A stretch of 64,000 nt of DNA from Yersinia proxima (lineage in GTDB: Bacteria; Pseudomonadota; Gammaproteobacteria; Enterobacterales; Enterobacteriaceae): assembly GCF_902170785.1 (NCBI RefSeq), contig NZ_CABHYG010000016.1:186001-250000 (forward strand), given 5' to 3'. Every line of letters begins with the position of its first letter. The stretch's first letter is position 1. The position numbers and the translations under genes are program-made. Shown piece by piece: positions 15,866 through 25,615 of this stretch. The notes beneath the pieces are model-generated. The model saw nothing but the letters and a program-made list of their open reading frames with translations. It was not told where the DNA came from and made no database searches.

Positions 15866-18383
15866 TTTCTTTCTCCAAATCAACCATAAGGCTATTCCAT
15901 TTTTCGATTAATTCAATATAGGGCTCACAAACGCCTATGGAATGTTCGATACAAGCAGCTTCAGCAACTAAAGCAGCTTCAAGTTTCCATTGTATGTGCC
16001 TGTCATCTTTTGGAATTTCTTCTAGTAGTTCCTTGAAACAAATAGTTGAAGTTGCATTATCACCAAACTTGCTTAACGCAGCCACATACACTAAAGCTTC
16101 AATGAATTGTTGAGGTTTAAACGGTTTCAGAGCATCAAATGCATTTTTAAGTTCTGCCTTACAATTTCGAAGCTCCTCATGTTTTGCTCTTAAGATTACT
16201 GAAATGCAGTCATCAATAGAAATACTTCGAGTATACTCATCCTGAATTGCCTTCAGCGCTACTTTGACAAAACCGGGAACATCATCAAAATGATAACGTA
16301 ATCGATTGATAGCATTATAAAGAGCACTTCCTTTTAAGCTTAATAAGATATTTGAAAGAAGTAATCCAATTTTTCCTTTTCTTTCTTCATCGGATAAGCA
16401 AAGAGATGCAAATACATCAATACACTCAACAACGAAATCATCCTGGTTCTCTGGTTGCGCGTAATAACATATTAAATTCCATAGTTGTGATCTCACGAGG
16501 CTTCGTTTCTCATCGGGAAATGATCTACGGCTTAGCGAGCGAACAGCATGCTTATGAACCATCACATATTGATCCAATAACAAGACTGAATAAGCTTCAA
16601 AGAACAAATCGGGGAAGTTCTTCACCAATGCATAGGGCACATTTTCCCACGCCTGCACGGCATGAGCTCGAATAATTGTACTCTCATCCATTAGTGCGCG
16701 GTACCAGTCGGAAAGCACGATCATTAGGCTTTCCACTCCAGTCAATAATTTTGAAACATGAACTATCATGTTTCCGCGCATTTGTATTTGTTCTTCGGGT
16801 AAACTTCGATATAGATTCAGGAAATCTTCGATTCCTTCACACCCTTTAGATTTGGCACCGATTGCAGCCCATTCAATCAGTGCATCTTGTAATCCATCAA
16901 TAGCATTACGCTTATTACTTTTTTCTAAATGATCAAGGAAATTCTCTTTTATTTCTAAAATTGTTTCTTTATCTAACTGCTCATATTTCTCGCTTAGCGT
17001 TGCTGCCGCTCCTATCAGATCATCAAAATTCGCAACTGCAAGCTCAGAAAATTCATCCCAAGAGTGCCTGAAAAATTGTCCAGCACCATCTATACCATCC
17101 TCAGGGTTTTCTACAGCAGCCCAAAGTAATCGTCTAAAAGCTATTTCTTGTGCTTTTCCTATTTCGGTTTTTTTTCTGTAGCTGTGTCTCAGTACGGATA
17201 TATAGATTCTGTTGGCCTCTTTTCTTCCAATATCGTCTTTGTCTGCGAGATAGGCTTGAATCACTTTATCAGTTTCTTCTGGAAAGCGATCTAAACATTT
17301 AGTGGCCGTTTCTCGAAGATAGTAAAGAACGCTGCTATCTCGCTGCTCCTCTGGCAGTAGCGTTCGTCTGCGCATCAACTTGGCAAAGATACCCTTGATA
17401 TGTCTGAAAAGCAGTTCATCACTATCCGTTGCGAGAATAATCTTAATGCCCGCTTGAATTTTTCCCGGATGGGTATTTTTTATAAATGCGTTAACTTCTG
17501 CATATATTTCAGCCCGTTTTTTTTGTAATAGTGACTGGATAGGGGCTTTGTTGAGCCGTTTATGCCCACGTACACCAAAATTCATTCCAGGTGGAGACTC
17601 AACAGCCATCGATGCAAAATGTAAGAGGAGCTTTATGAAATCACTTTGAGATAGCTTATCCGCTTCTAAAAGAATTATTTCTACAGCAGATGGAAAGTCT
17701 TCGTGATTGTTCACTAAATACACTGCAATTGGCAGTTTTTCTGTTGGTGATAATGATGTTCTTATCAAGGCTTTCGCAGCTGGTGTTGAATATGGCAATC
17801 TCTCATGTAGTACCGCAGGCAAAAGATGTTCAATTACTTTCTTTGTAAATGTCTCGGGAGCAAGATTTGCGAGTTGTTCCAGACGGGGATCGCTTTTCTC
17901 TATTTTTTCTTGATCGAGTTCGTCCAGCAAATCGAGTACAAACGTTTCTTCAAGAGAGAGAGTAAGGCGTAATACTTCTCGTTCTTGTTGCCTGTTAAGC
18001 TGCTTCTGCTTTCTCTTCCTTTCTTCTTCTTTACGAGCCAAATTTCGTTCTTCGGCTGCTTTTTCTCTGGGACCAACAAACTCTATTATGTTGGGAAATC
18101 CTACCGGAATCCGCCGGTTACAATCCTTACAGTTCTCTTGATAGAAGCTGTAAACTGAGTCTTCCAGCAGCCAACTAAGCATTGAGCTTTGCTTAACAAA
18201 CTTGCATTGGACTCCCATATGGCCAATAGGTAATCCTGTTTCTGCCTCAATCATCCCTCTTCCCTCTGATCGAATGAATTCAGAGTGAGAACACCAGTTG
18301 TTAAGTAACTTTACAGCCCTGAGATTTCGTTGACCAGCATTAATGGCCTCTTGAAATCTTTTTTTATTTTCAAAATCATCCAT
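15810..18383 (-). CDS. large zinc/coiled-coil/helical-repeat protein (857 aa)
   Basis: 857 aa, not recognised. Residues 25-100 contain C31, C60 and the pair C85-x2-C88, a probable zinc site. Residues 104-140 are a highly charged coiled coil (EERNLARKEEERKRKQ...). From about 145 to the end the protein is a long alpha-helical solenoid with HEAT/ARM-like spacing, for example HVSKLLTGVESLMIVL and RAHAVQAWENVPYALV. No NTPase or nuclease motif is seen, so it is probably a sensor or scaffold for the nuclease encoded by the overlapping downstream gene. A TATAAT at 18439-18444 (minus strand) is a candidate -10 box; AGGTG precedes the ATG. Confidence 0.68.
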   Translation of the reverse strand: MDDFENKKRFQEAINAGQRNLRAVKLLNNWCSHSEFIRSEGRGMIEAETGLPIGHMGVQCKFVKQSSMLSWLLEDSVYSFYQENCKDCNRRIPVGFPNIIEFVGPREKAAEERNLARKEEERKRKQKQLNRQQEREVLRLTLSLEETFVLDLLDELDQEKIEKSDPRLEQLANLAPETFTKKVIEHLLPAVLHERLPYSTPAAKALIRTSLSPTEKLPIAVYLVNNHEDFPSAVEIILLEADKLSQSDFIKLLLHFASMAVESPPGMNFGVRGHKRLNKAPIQSLLQKKRAEIYAEVNAFIKNTHPGKIQAGIKIILATDSDELLFRHIKGIFAKLMRRRTLLPEEQRDSSVLYYLRETATKCLDRFPEETDKVIQAYLADKDDIGRKEANRIYISVLRHSYRKKTEIGKAQEIAFRRLLWAAVENPEDGIDGAGQFFRHSWDEFSELAVANFDDLIGAAATLSEKYEQLDKETILEIKENFLDHLEKSNKRNAIDGLQDALIEWAAIGAKSKGCEGIEDFLNLYRSLPEEQIQMRGNMIVHVSKLLTGVESLMIVLSDWYRALMDESTIIRAHAVQAWENVPYALVKNFPDLFFEAYSVLLLDQYVMVHKHAVRSLSRRSFPDEKRSLVRSQLWNLICYYAQPENQDDFVVECIDVFASLCLSDEERKGKIGLLLSNILLSLKGSALYNAINRLRYHFDDVPGFVKVALKAIQDEYTRSISIDDCISVILRAKHEELRNCKAELKNAFDALKPFKPQQFIEALVYVAALSKFGDNATSTICFKELLEEIPKDDRHIQWKLEAALVAEAACIEHSIGVCEPYIELIEKWNSLMVDLEKENAERAKLRYFPPSFFSEN

Positions 18384-18663
18384 TTAGATCACACCTTTAA
18401 AAGGAATATGTACCATCTAAAATGCTGTAAGTATGGTTATTATATCGAGATTCGTTAGTGTTATGTCTGTTATGAAGTGTGATGTATGTCAACTAATTGC
18501 ATAGAGAAGCGGCGTCCAGTGCAAAAGGAAAATATTTCGATGATTAAAGCATCAGTTTGAGTAAAAAAAGTTACATTGCTTTAAATATTTCTGAAATATA
18601 TTTTTTTTAACAGTGGACTAGACTGCTTGTGAGTTGCATCCAGATTGGAACGGTGCGCTCTTA
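18384..18663. other. intergenic region between divergent cargo genes
   Basis: AT-rich stretch between the divergently read 857-aa gene and the plus-strand unit ending in the 626-aa gene. Apart from the candidate -10 box at 18439-18444 and long A/T runs near 18590-18612, I see no gene, terminator or repeat. Confidence 0.4.
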
Positions 18664-18783
18664 ATGAAGGGCTTTCAGGTCTGCTATAAGCGGAAAGCCG
18701 ACACTATTATTGGAGAAAATGGCTCAGAAGTTGCAAGATTATCCGCTGAGATTCAAAAAAAATTTTTGGCGGACTACAAATAA
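18664..18783 (+). CDS. possible 39-aa ORF upstream of DUF4209-like gene
   Basis: Starts MKGFQVCYKRKADTIIGENG and ends ...SAEIQKKFLADYK, 28 bp before the 626-aa gene. Its frame is open 14 codons further upstream without a better start, so it could be the tail of a lost gene as easily as a small companion protein. No ribosome site is obvious. Low confidence. Confidence 0.25.
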   Translation: MKGFQVCYKRKADTIIGENGSEVARLSAEIQKKFLADYK

Positions 18784-18811
18784 ATATTGTATCGGTCAAA
18801 GGAGATAAGTG

Positions 18812-20692
18812 ATGGAGAACGAACGTTACCCGTTGGGTTTAGCTATTTCGCGTCAGGACTTCAATGCATCAAACTGGAAGGATTCAATTGCCCAAGCTAC
18901 CCGAGAAGGTTATCCAGCTATGTGGCAAGCGCTATCGAGTGCTGCGCGTGATGCCATTGAGCAAGGGCGAATTGAAAACGGTAAAGTATTATGGTTGCTT
19001 GCAGATGCCTGTTCGATGATGCTTTCGCTATCAAGTCCTAATGAACCCTTCAAGCCTTATGCTGTCTTCCACGACAGAAGGTCAGTTATTCCTGATGATC
19101 TTTCTGATTCAGATATTCAATTCTTTGCTGATATCGTTGATGGGGTAGACAACGATTGGCTGAAGGCGCGACTCAGTGATTTGGTCTGGTTGAAGAGTAA
19201 GCCTCGTAACATCGAATTCGCTTTGAAGGCTATCGACGCTTACCGCAGCCTTCCACTAGACACTGATACATGGATACATGGAGGGCGGGACTGTTGGCCT
19301 CGCGCCATAAGCTTGGCTCGAATGCTTAAAGGTGGCGCTGGAGATAGACTCCAGCAGATTGAGACGAAAATCGTTGCTGCGTTTCATGCGTCAATTCGAG
19401 ACGACGGTTTTCTTGGGTTTTGGTTGGCCGACCTTCTAAAATCGAACCGCTTGGGGTGGTCACATCGAACGGATGTGTCGACGAAGCTAGAAGCGTTGGC
19501 CCGCGGGTTTGATGATGAAGGGGATTTGCATAAGGCGCGGGAGTATTTTTCTGCTGCTGCCGAGTGGTATAAGTTTATTCCTGACGAGGTCAAAGCTGCA
19601 GAAATGACAGTATTGGTCGCTGAAGGGTGGGTCAAAGAAGCCGTTGCGCGAGTTGCATCGGAAAGCCCTAGCCACATGGTGGCAGCGAGCTTTTACGAAA
19701 ATGCCATTCAGATATACAGAACGATTCCTCGGGCCGAACGCTCTGCACATCAGGTCGATGAGCGAATTGCCGAGTTGCGAGCCCACCTAAACAATTCGGG
19801 AGAGAGAGCTATAGGAGAGATGGGCCTCATTCAAACTCCTGGAGTAGATCTCACTCAGGTCATCGAAAAGGCGAGGGCATCCGTCACCGGGAAATCTGCA
19901 CAAAATGCGTTGCTCGCATTTGCGAACCTACATCGTGGCGTGAATGCAGAAAAACTGCGCAACAGTGCATTGGAAAGAATGCGTCAGCATCCCTTGCAAT
20001 CACTGTTTGCCGCAACCGTGATGAGTCGCGATGGCAGAGTCATTGCCAAGCGCCCTGCGATGGGACTCGGTGGAGAATTGACAGAGGACGACGAAATTGC
20101 AATTCGTGCCGAGATGATTCGTGACTATGGAATCTTAGTTAGTATTGTGGTTCAAGCCGACATCTGGCCTGCCCTTGAAGTACTTTTGCTTGAGCATCGG
20201 TTGCGCGAAAGCGATTTTATCGAATTAGCTTGCTCTTCTCCCATTGTCCCCAAAGACCGAGTAGGCCTTTTTGGCAAGGCACTATTTGCAGGTTACGAAC
20301 GTGATTTCGTTACCGCGCTTCATTTATTGATCCCTCAGATAGAGCACTTGGTCCGAATACATCTTAAGCAAGCAGGAGCCAAGACCACTAACCTCGACAA
20401 GGATGGTATTGAGAACGAAAATGGTATGAGTACGTTGATGGGGTTGCCAGAGGCCGAACAGGTATTTGGAAAAGATCTCGTCTTTGAATTCGAATCGTTG
20501 TTCTGTAACGCCTTTGGTCCAAATTTGCGGAACGAATTGGCTCATGGACTGTTAGATGAGGATGGATGCAACTCCCCCTTCGCTATTTATGCATGGTGGC
20601 TAGCTTTAAAAATAACATTCAATACATGGTGGAACTCAGCGAACCCTATTTCTGAACCTCAAGACGGTAGTGAAGAACAAGCAGTGATCTAG
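18812..20692 (+). CDS. DUF4209-like protein with C-terminal HEPN motif (626 aa)
   Basis: 626 aa from the ATG at 18812 (GTG at 18809 is in frame), with AAAGGAG upstream. Residues 1-330 are helical and resemble a repeat scaffold (EYFSAAAEWYKFIPDEVKAAEM). The C-terminal third ends in FESLFCNAFGPNLRNELAHGLLDEDG: R573-N-x3-H578 is the motif of HEPN-type RNases and is what I associate with the DUF4209 family, a helical domain with RNxxAHG. Role unproven; a toxin- or defence-type RNase is a reasonable inference given its place in a cargo block beside SIR2 and nuclease genes. It runs towards the integrase gene. Confidence 0.65.
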   Translation: MENERYPLGLAISRQDFNASNWKDSIAQATREGYPAMWQALSSAARDAIEQGRIENGKVLWLLADACSMMLSLSSPNEPFKPYAVFHDRRSVIPDDLSDSDIQFFADIVDGVDNDWLKARLSDLVWLKSKPRNIEFALKAIDAYRSLPLDTDTWIHGGRDCWPRAISLARMLKGGAGDRLQQIETKIVAAFHASIRDDGFLGFWLADLLKSNRLGWSHRTDVSTKLEALARGFDDEGDLHKAREYFSAAAEWYKFIPDEVKAAEMTVLVAEGWVKEAVARVASESPSHMVAASFYENAIQIYRTIPRAERSAHQVDERIAELRAHLNNSGERAIGEMGLIQTPGVDLTQVIEKARASVTGKSAQNALLAFANLHRGVNAEKLRNSALERMRQHPLQSLFAATVMSRDGRVIAKRPAMGLGGELTEDDEIAIRAEMIRDYGILVSIVVQADIWPALEVLLLEHRLRESDFIELACSSPIVPKDRVGLFGKALFAGYERDFVTALHLLIPQIEHLVRIHLKQAGAKTTNLDKDGIENENGMSTLMGLPEAEQVFGKDLVFEFESLFCNAFGPNLRNELAHGLLDEDGCNSPFAIYAWWLALKITFNTWWNSANPISEPQDGSEEQAVI

Positions 20693-21017
20693 TTGTGCAG
20701 CCGTAAAGTGGAGTGTGTATCAGTAGAGTTCTTCTAACTAAAATGTAGGGGTGCACATATATACTTGCTTCTTTCATTCGATAACACACTGCGATGTTTG
20801 TATTGTCCGTTTCACGCACATAGATGAAAGTCAGATTACGTGAAACTCATGTTAGCAAGCATGCCAGTTCGTTGAGGGTCTACGATTAATATTTCTAAAA
20901 AAAATATTACCGATGCAATGATTTTGTTCGGTCTCAATCCACAGCATTAAAATTTAGTGCCTGTAGGGGACCGGCTATAGTGCAAGGTATTTAACGTTCT
21001 GGTTAATGATTTTTTAT
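20693..21017. other. gene-free stretch before integrase
   Basis: About 325 bp between the 626-aa gene and the convergent integrase gene. Stop codons interrupt all frames and I see no clear hairpin terminator for the plus-strand gene. Probably boundary DNA left by cargo exchange. Confidence 0.4.
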
Positions 21018-21051
21018 ATTGCACTTAGTCATAAAGATGGCTAAGTGCAAT
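21018..21051. repeat. perfect 11-bp inverted repeat next to integrase stop
   Basis: ATTGCACTTAG at 21018-21028 and CTAAGTGCAAT at 21041-21051 around a 12-base loop. It lies 8 bp beyond the integrase stop codon. On the minus strand the stem is followed by ATATAAAAAATC rather than a T-run, so it is not a canonical terminator for the integrase; an RNA 3'-end structure or a protein-binding site are alternatives. Confidence 0.55.
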
Positions 21052-21058
21052 TACCTGA

Positions 21059-22255
21059 TTATGAAACATTCTTTAACTTGGGTTTAGTAATAGTATCGAT
21101 AAAATCCCCATACCACTGCAACATCTCCCTACGCTGCTCCAGATACTGTGCATGGTTGTATGTGCCACGAATAGTGTTCTTATCCACATGCGCTAGCTGT
21201 AACTCAATCCATGCTGTGTTGAAGCCCTGTTCATGCAGGATAGTACTCATCGTGTGCCGGAAACCGTGCCCTGTAGCCTTCCCATGATACCCAATCCTTT
21301 TCAGTACCTGATTGATGCTCGCTTCACTCATTGGTTTAGTGATGTCGTTACGGCCTGGGAAAACCAGGTTGTAACGACCTGTCACAGCTTGGATCTCTCG
21401 CAGTGCTGACACAACTTGAGCAGATAGGGGCACCAGGTGAGGTCGACGCATCTTCATCCTTTCTACCGGTACTTCCCAAACCCGCTTATCAAAATCAAAC
21501 TCTTTCCATTCGGCCTGACGAAGTTCGACAGTGCGAACCCCGGTCAACATCAGTATTCGAGTAGCCAGTCGGGTTATCGGGCTGCCAGAATACGCAGCGA
21601 GAGCCTGCAAGAAATCCGGGAGTTGATCAGCTAACAAATGAGGGTAATGGGTAGACTTAGGCGCAGTCAGCGCGCTAGCTAGTTCCGAAGCTGGGTTAGT
21701 TTCAGCTCTGCCGGTGACGATGGCATAGCGAAATACCTGATTGCATGCCTGCCGGATTTTACGCAGTTTATCGAGCACACCTCGCTTTTCGAGTTTACGT
21801 AGCGAGCTGAGCACTTCGAGCGGTTTGATCTCAGCAATGGGACGCTTACCAATATCAGGGAAAATATCGTTCTCGAACGCTTCCATCAGATCTTCTGCAT
21901 AGCCTTTCGACCAGTTAGGCCGTTTGTACTCATGCCATTCCAGCGCGATAGCCTTGAAGGTATTTTCCACATTGGCCTTTTGAGCCAATTTTTCAGCTTT
22001 CTTCTCTTCTCCTGGATCTCCGCCTAAAGCGATCACTTTACGAGCTTCTTCTCGCTTCAAACGAGCATCAGCCAGAGAGATATCAGGGTAAACACCAATT
22101 GAGAGCTTTTTCTCTTTACCCAAAATACGATACTTCAAACGCCAGTACCTCGCACCGTTAGGCTTTACTAACAGATAGAGGCCACCGCCATCAGTGAGTT
22201 TGTATTCTTTTTCTTTGGGTTTTGCAGTATCAATCTGTCGTGCATTTAGTGGCAT
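21059..22255 (-). CDS. int: P4-type tyrosine integrase
   Basis: 398 aa. N-terminal arm-binding DUF4102-type domain (LNARQIDTAKPKEKEYKLTDGGGLYLLV), then a SAM-like core-binding region and the catalytic domain with TGVRTVELRQAEW (first Arg), HGFRHTMST (His-x-x-Arg) and the tyrosine in RGTYNHAQYLEQR. It catalyses site-specific recombination between the island and the chromosomal tRNA gene. The start codon side faces the tRNA-Arg gene 175 bp away, the standard P4-family arrangement that places attL within the tRNA 3' end. It appears intact, so the island could still be mobile if the left att site (outside the window) is intact. Confidence 0.95.
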   Translation of the reverse strand: MPLNARQIDTAKPKEKEYKLTDGGGLYLLVKPNGARYWRLKYRILGKEKKLSIGVYPDISLADARLKREEARKVIALGGDPGEEKKAEKLAQKANVENTFKAIALEWHEYKRPNWSKGYAEDLMEAFENDIFPDIGKRPIAEIKPLEVLSSLRKLEKRGVLDKLRKIRQACNQVFRYAIVTGRAETNPASELASALTAPKSTHYPHLLADQLPDFLQALAAYSGSPITRLATRILMLTGVRTVELRQAEWKEFDFDKRVWEVPVERMKMRRPHLVPLSAQVVSALREIQAVTGRYNLVFPGRNDITKPMSEASINQVLKRIGYHGKATGHGFRHTMSTILHEQGFNTAWIELQLAHVDKNTIRGTYNHAQYLEQRREMLQWYGDFIDTITKPKLKNVS

Positions 22256-22429
22256 ATGGGGCCTCTAATTTCCATTGAACGAGATGAGCCCCCTCAAAGG
22301 CCCCCAGATACCACTTGATTTAGGTATAACTGAGTTGACTTCGATAGAACTCGGGACAGAAAAATCCAGTTATTTCAGGGAGTATAAAGGAGAAAAAGCG
22401 AATTCAGTAGAGGTGTGTTGACTTGAAAA

Positions 22430-22506
22430 TGGTACGCCCTACAGGGCTCGAACCTGTGACCTACGGCTTAGAAGGCCGTTGCTCTATCCAACTGAGCTAA
22501 GGGCGC
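22430..22506 (-). tRNA. argU: tRNA-Arg (anticodon UCU), island insertion site
   Basis: 77 nt including an encoded CCA. The minus strand reads GCGCCCTTAGCTCAGTTGGA..., with anticodon loop CCTTCTAAG (TCT), a T-arm ACAGG-TTCGAGC-CCTGT and acceptor AGGGCGT-A-CCA. It closely resembles E. coli argU, itself a phage attachment site (DLP12). The integrase gene lies on its 3' side, so the 3' half of the gene is the probable attachment core. Confidence 0.95.
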
Positions 22507-22719
22507 ATTTGATATTTACCGCAGCATAGAACGCTGCCGGTAGTCAGTTGCGGGTTGGATTATACGGGCAGTCGCTTTTGAGTCAATGGGTTTTCGCCTT
22601 ATGGTTTATCAACTGGCTATTTAATCGTTAATTAATCGTTATTATACGCCTGACAGCACGCCCCGCTTCTGACAAAATAGGCGGATTCCCGCTTTTTTAA
22701 TTGATGGACCCTTCCACTG

Positions 22720-23601
22720 ATGTCAGCGAAAATTATAGATGGTAAAACGATTGCGCAGCAGGTACGAAACGAAGTAGCTGCGTTGGTACAGAAACGTTTA
22801 GCCGCGGGTAAACGTGCTCCCGGCCTTGCTGTTGTGTTGGTAGGTGAAAATCCAGCTTCACAAATTTATGTCGCCAGTAAACGTAAGGCATGCGAAGAAG
22901 TGGGTTTTGTTTCCCGTTCTTATGACCTGCCGATGACCACCACGGAAGCCGAGCTGTTAGCCTTAATTGATTCACTGAATAACGATAGTGAAATCGATGG
23001 GATTCTGGTGCAACTACCACTGCCCGCGGGGATTGATAATGTCAAAGTCCTGGAACACATTCATCCAGATAAAGACGTCGATGGTTTCCATCCTTACAAC
23101 GTGGGTCGTTTGTGTCAGCGCGCACCTAAACTGCGTCCTTGCACCCCACGCGGTATAGTGACGCTGCTGGAGCGTTACGACATCCCGACTTACGGTCTGA
23201 ACGCTGTTGTCGTGGGAGCATCCAATATTGTTGGTCGCCCGATGAGCCTTGAGCTATTGCTGGCTGGCTGCACCACTACCGTCACGCATCGTTTCACTAA
23301 AAATCTGCGCCAGCATGTCGAAAATGCGGATTTATTGGTGGTCGCCGTCGGTAAACCCGGTTTTATTCCCGGTGAGTGGATTAAACCCGGCGCAATCGTG
23401 ATTGATGTCGGCATTAACCGCCTTGAAAGTGGTAAAGTAGTCGGCGATGTAGAATTTGATGTCGCTGTTGAGCGTGCGGGTTGGATTACACCGGTTCCCG
23501 GTGGCGTCGGGCCGATGACCGTTGCAACACTGATACAAAATACCTTGCAAGCCTGTGAGGAATATCACGACATCAACGAAAATAGAGTGAAAGGACAGTA
23601 A
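22720..23601 (+). CDS. folD: FolD bifunctional methylene-THF dehydrogenase/cyclohydrolase
   Basis: 293 aa (E. coli 288). It interconverts 5,10-methylene-, methenyl- and 10-formyl-tetrahydrofolate with NADP, feeding purine and formyl-Met synthesis. Visible motifs: [14 protein letters not shown] with the catalytic lysine K56 region, [10 protein letters not shown], the DKDVDGFHP block, the nucleotide-binding [12 protein letters not shown] and [13 protein letters not shown] at the C-terminus. It is the first chromosomal gene beyond the island and its stop overlaps the ybcJ start (TAATG). Confidence 0.97.
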   Translation: MSAKIIDGKTIAQQVRNEVAALVQKRLAAGKRAPGLAVVLVGENPASQIYVASKRKACEEVGFVSRSYDLPMTTTEAELLALIDSLNNDSEIDGILVQLPLPAGIDNVKVLEHIHPDKDVDGFHPYNVGRLCQRAPKLRPCTPRGIVTLLERYDIPTYGLNAVVVGASNIVGRPMSLELLLAGCTTTVTHRFTKNLRQHVENADLLVVAVGKPGFIPGEWIKPGAIVIDVGINRLESGKVVGDVEFDVAVERAGWITPVPGGVGPMTVATLIQNTLQACEEYHDINENRVKGQ

Positions 23602-23813
23602 TGGACATTTTTCATTTGGAAAAACACCCGCACGTCGAACTGTGTGACTTATTAAAGTTGCAAGGTTGGAACGATAGCGGTGCATCAGCAAAAGCCGCCA
23701 TCGCTGATGGGCAGGTAAAAGTCGACGGGAATGTAGAAACGCGTAAGCGCTGCAAGATCCTGGCAGACCAAATTGTTGAGTTTCAAGGTATGAAAGTACA
23801 GGTTAAAGCCTAA
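23601..23813 (+). CDS. ybcJ: S4-like RNA-binding protein YbcJ
   Basis: 70 aa, the usual size. The S4-like RNA-binding fold is seen in LCDLLKLQGWNDSGASAKAAIADGQVKVDGNVETRKRCKI (in outline). The E. coli homologue is an RNA-binding protein of uncertain role. ATG overlaps the folD stop, so translation is coupled; a bidirectional terminator follows at 23892. Confidence 0.92.
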   Translation: MDIFHLEKHPHVELCDLLKLQGWNDSGASAKAAIADGQVKVDGNVETRKRCKILADQIVEFQGMKVQVKA

Positions 23814-23891
23814 TAACCTCAGCAACGGCGAGTTTTAGCTGGTTATTGCAAAAAACTGTCGTTGTAGTAGTGAAAAGTACAAGATATAGGC

Positions 23892-23936
23892 AAAAAAATG
23901 CGGTTGCTGGCGAATACCAGAACCGCAATTTTTTTA
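23892..23936. terminator. bidirectional terminator ybcJ/cysS
   Basis: Stem GCGGTT-CTGG / CCAG-AACCGC flanked by an A-run on the left and a T-run on the right, so it can serve ybcJ on the plus strand and cysS on the minus strand. Confidence 0.8.
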
Positions 23937-23945
23937 ATTTTCTAC

Positions 23946-23997
23946 CTGTCAGACTTCAAGCTGCATGTGCCTGCCTGCAACTCGAATTATTTAGGCT
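23946..23997. repeat. internally deleted ERIC element
   Basis: The left end (near-CGTCATACTTCAAGCTGCAT) and the right end (CTGCAACTCGAATTATTTAG) of the ERIC consensus are joined with the central dyad lost, leaving about 50 bp. It lies between the terminator and the cysS stop codon. Confidence 0.6.
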
Positions 23998-24017
23998 AAC
24001 AGCACCTAAACTACCTG

Positions 24018-25403
24018 TTACTTACGACGCCAGGTCGTCCCTTGCGGGCCATCTTCCAGCACAATACCCAATTCATTCAATTGATCACGAGCAGAGTCTG
24101 CCAGCGCCCAATCTTTGCTGCTGCGGGCATCGTTGCGCTGCTTGATAAGCGCTTCGATTTTTGCCACTTCATCGTCGTCCGTCTGCGCACCACTTTGCAA
24201 AAACAGTTCTGGATCTTGTTCCAATAATCCCAGCACATGCGCCAGTTTACGCAACTCTGCGGCTAACGCATTTGCCGCGGCCATATCTTCAGTTTTAAGG
24301 CGATTCACTTCGCGCGCGATATCAAACAGCACCGAGTAGGCTTCTGGAGTATTGAAATCATCATCCATTGCCGCACGGAAACGCGCTTCAAACTCAGCGC
24401 CACCCGCCGGCGTTGCATTCTCGTCAGTGCCGCGCAGCGCAGTATATAAACGCTCTAATGAAGCACGCGCTTGCTTGAGGTTTTCTTCGCTGTAATTAAG
24501 CTGGCTACGATAGTGACCAGACATCAGGAAATAGCGCACAGTTTCCGCATCGTAATACGCCAGCACATCACGGATAGTGAAGAAGTTGTTCAATGATTTC
24601 GACATTTTTTCTTTGTCGATCATCACCATACCGGAATGCATCCAGTAATTAACATATGGGCCATCATGGGCACAGGTAGATTGTGCAATCTCATTTTCAT
24701 GGTGCGGGAACATCAAATCAGAGCCACCACCGTGAATATCGAAATGCGCACCGAGCTGCTTACCGTTCATTGCAGAACATTCAATATGCCAGCCTGGGCG
24801 GCCCGGCCCCCAAGGTGATTCCCAACTAGGTTCACCCGGTTTGGACATTTTCCACAGCACGAAATCCATCGGATTACGTTTAACATCAGCCACTTCAACA
24901 CGCGCACCTGCCTGCAACTGATCCAAGTCCTGGCGCGATAACACACCGTAATCCGGATCACTTTCAACAGAGAACATAACATCCCCATTGGCAGCCACAT
25001 AAGCATGGTTGCGGGCGATCAAACGCTCGGTTAGCTCAATAATCTCTGGGATGTGATGAGTAGCACGTGGCTCTAAATCTGGGCGTTGAAGGTTCAATGC
25101 ATCAAAATCTTTATGCATTTCAGCCAACATGCGCGTGGTCAATTGCTCACAAGTTTCATTGTTTTCAATGGCGCGTTTGATAATTTTGTCGTCAACGTCT
25201 GTCACGTTGCGGACATATGTCAGAGAGTAACCTAAATAACGTAAATAACGCGCAACGACGTCGAAAGCGACAAAAGTACGCCCATGCCCAATGTGACACA
25301 GGTCATAAATGGTGATCCCGCATACGTACATGCCAATTTTACCGGCATGAATAGGCTTGAATTCCTCTTTTTGGCGACTCAGTGTATTAAAAATCTTTAG
25401 CAT
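24018..25403 (-). CDS. cysS: cysteinyl-tRNA synthetase
   Basis: 461 aa, the same size as E. coli CysS. Class I synthetase that charges tRNA-Cys. Signature [12 protein letters not shown] (HIGH motif), the zinc-binding cysteine C28 region [16 protein letters not shown] and HHENEIAQS, and the KMSKS motif in [12 protein letters not shown]-terminal anticodon-binding helices follow, ending GTTWRRK. Divergent from ppiB across about 210 bp. Confidence 0.97.
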   Translation of the reverse strand: MLKIFNTLSRQKEEFKPIHAGKIGMYVCGITIYDLCHIGHGRTFVAFDVVARYLRYLGYSLTYVRNVTDVDDKIIKRAIENNETCEQLTTRMLAEMHKDFDALNLQRPDLEPRATHHIPEIIELTERLIARNHAYVAANGDVMFSVESDPDYGVLSRQDLDQLQAGARVEVADVKRNPMDFVLWKMSKPGEPSWESPWGPGRPGWHIECSAMNGKQLGAHFDIHGGGSDLMFPHHENEIAQSTCAHDGPYVNYWMHSGMVMIDKEKMSKSLNNFFTIRDVLAYYDAETVRYFLMSGHYRSQLNYSEENLKQARASLERLYTALRGTDENATPAGGAEFEARFRAAMDDDFNTPEAYSVLFDIAREVNRLKTEDMAAANALAAELRKLAHVLGLLEQDPELFLQSGAQTDDDEVAKIEALIKQRNDARSSKDWALADSARDQLNELGIVLEDGPQGTTWRRK

Positions 25404-25615
25404 CGGGACATTCCGTGGTTTTTGTTTTTGCGAAACGCATGGTTTAAAAAGATATCATCAGATTATGCGGCAAATCAGCTCATGATACAGCACTTTTTCG
25501 CCTATCCTGGCGGCGTTTCGAGTGCTGACTCAATCCCGCAGATATGATATAAGAGCCGTCTAAAGAGTCACGACTCATTTGTGAATACACTTATTACACT
25601 AGCAGGAACATTATT

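Noticed and set aside
1..22255. CRISPR array or restriction-modification genes in the island
   Set aside because: No regularly spaced repeats and no methyltransferase motifs (DPPY/NPPY with FxGxG) were seen; only the antirestriction gene relates to restriction.
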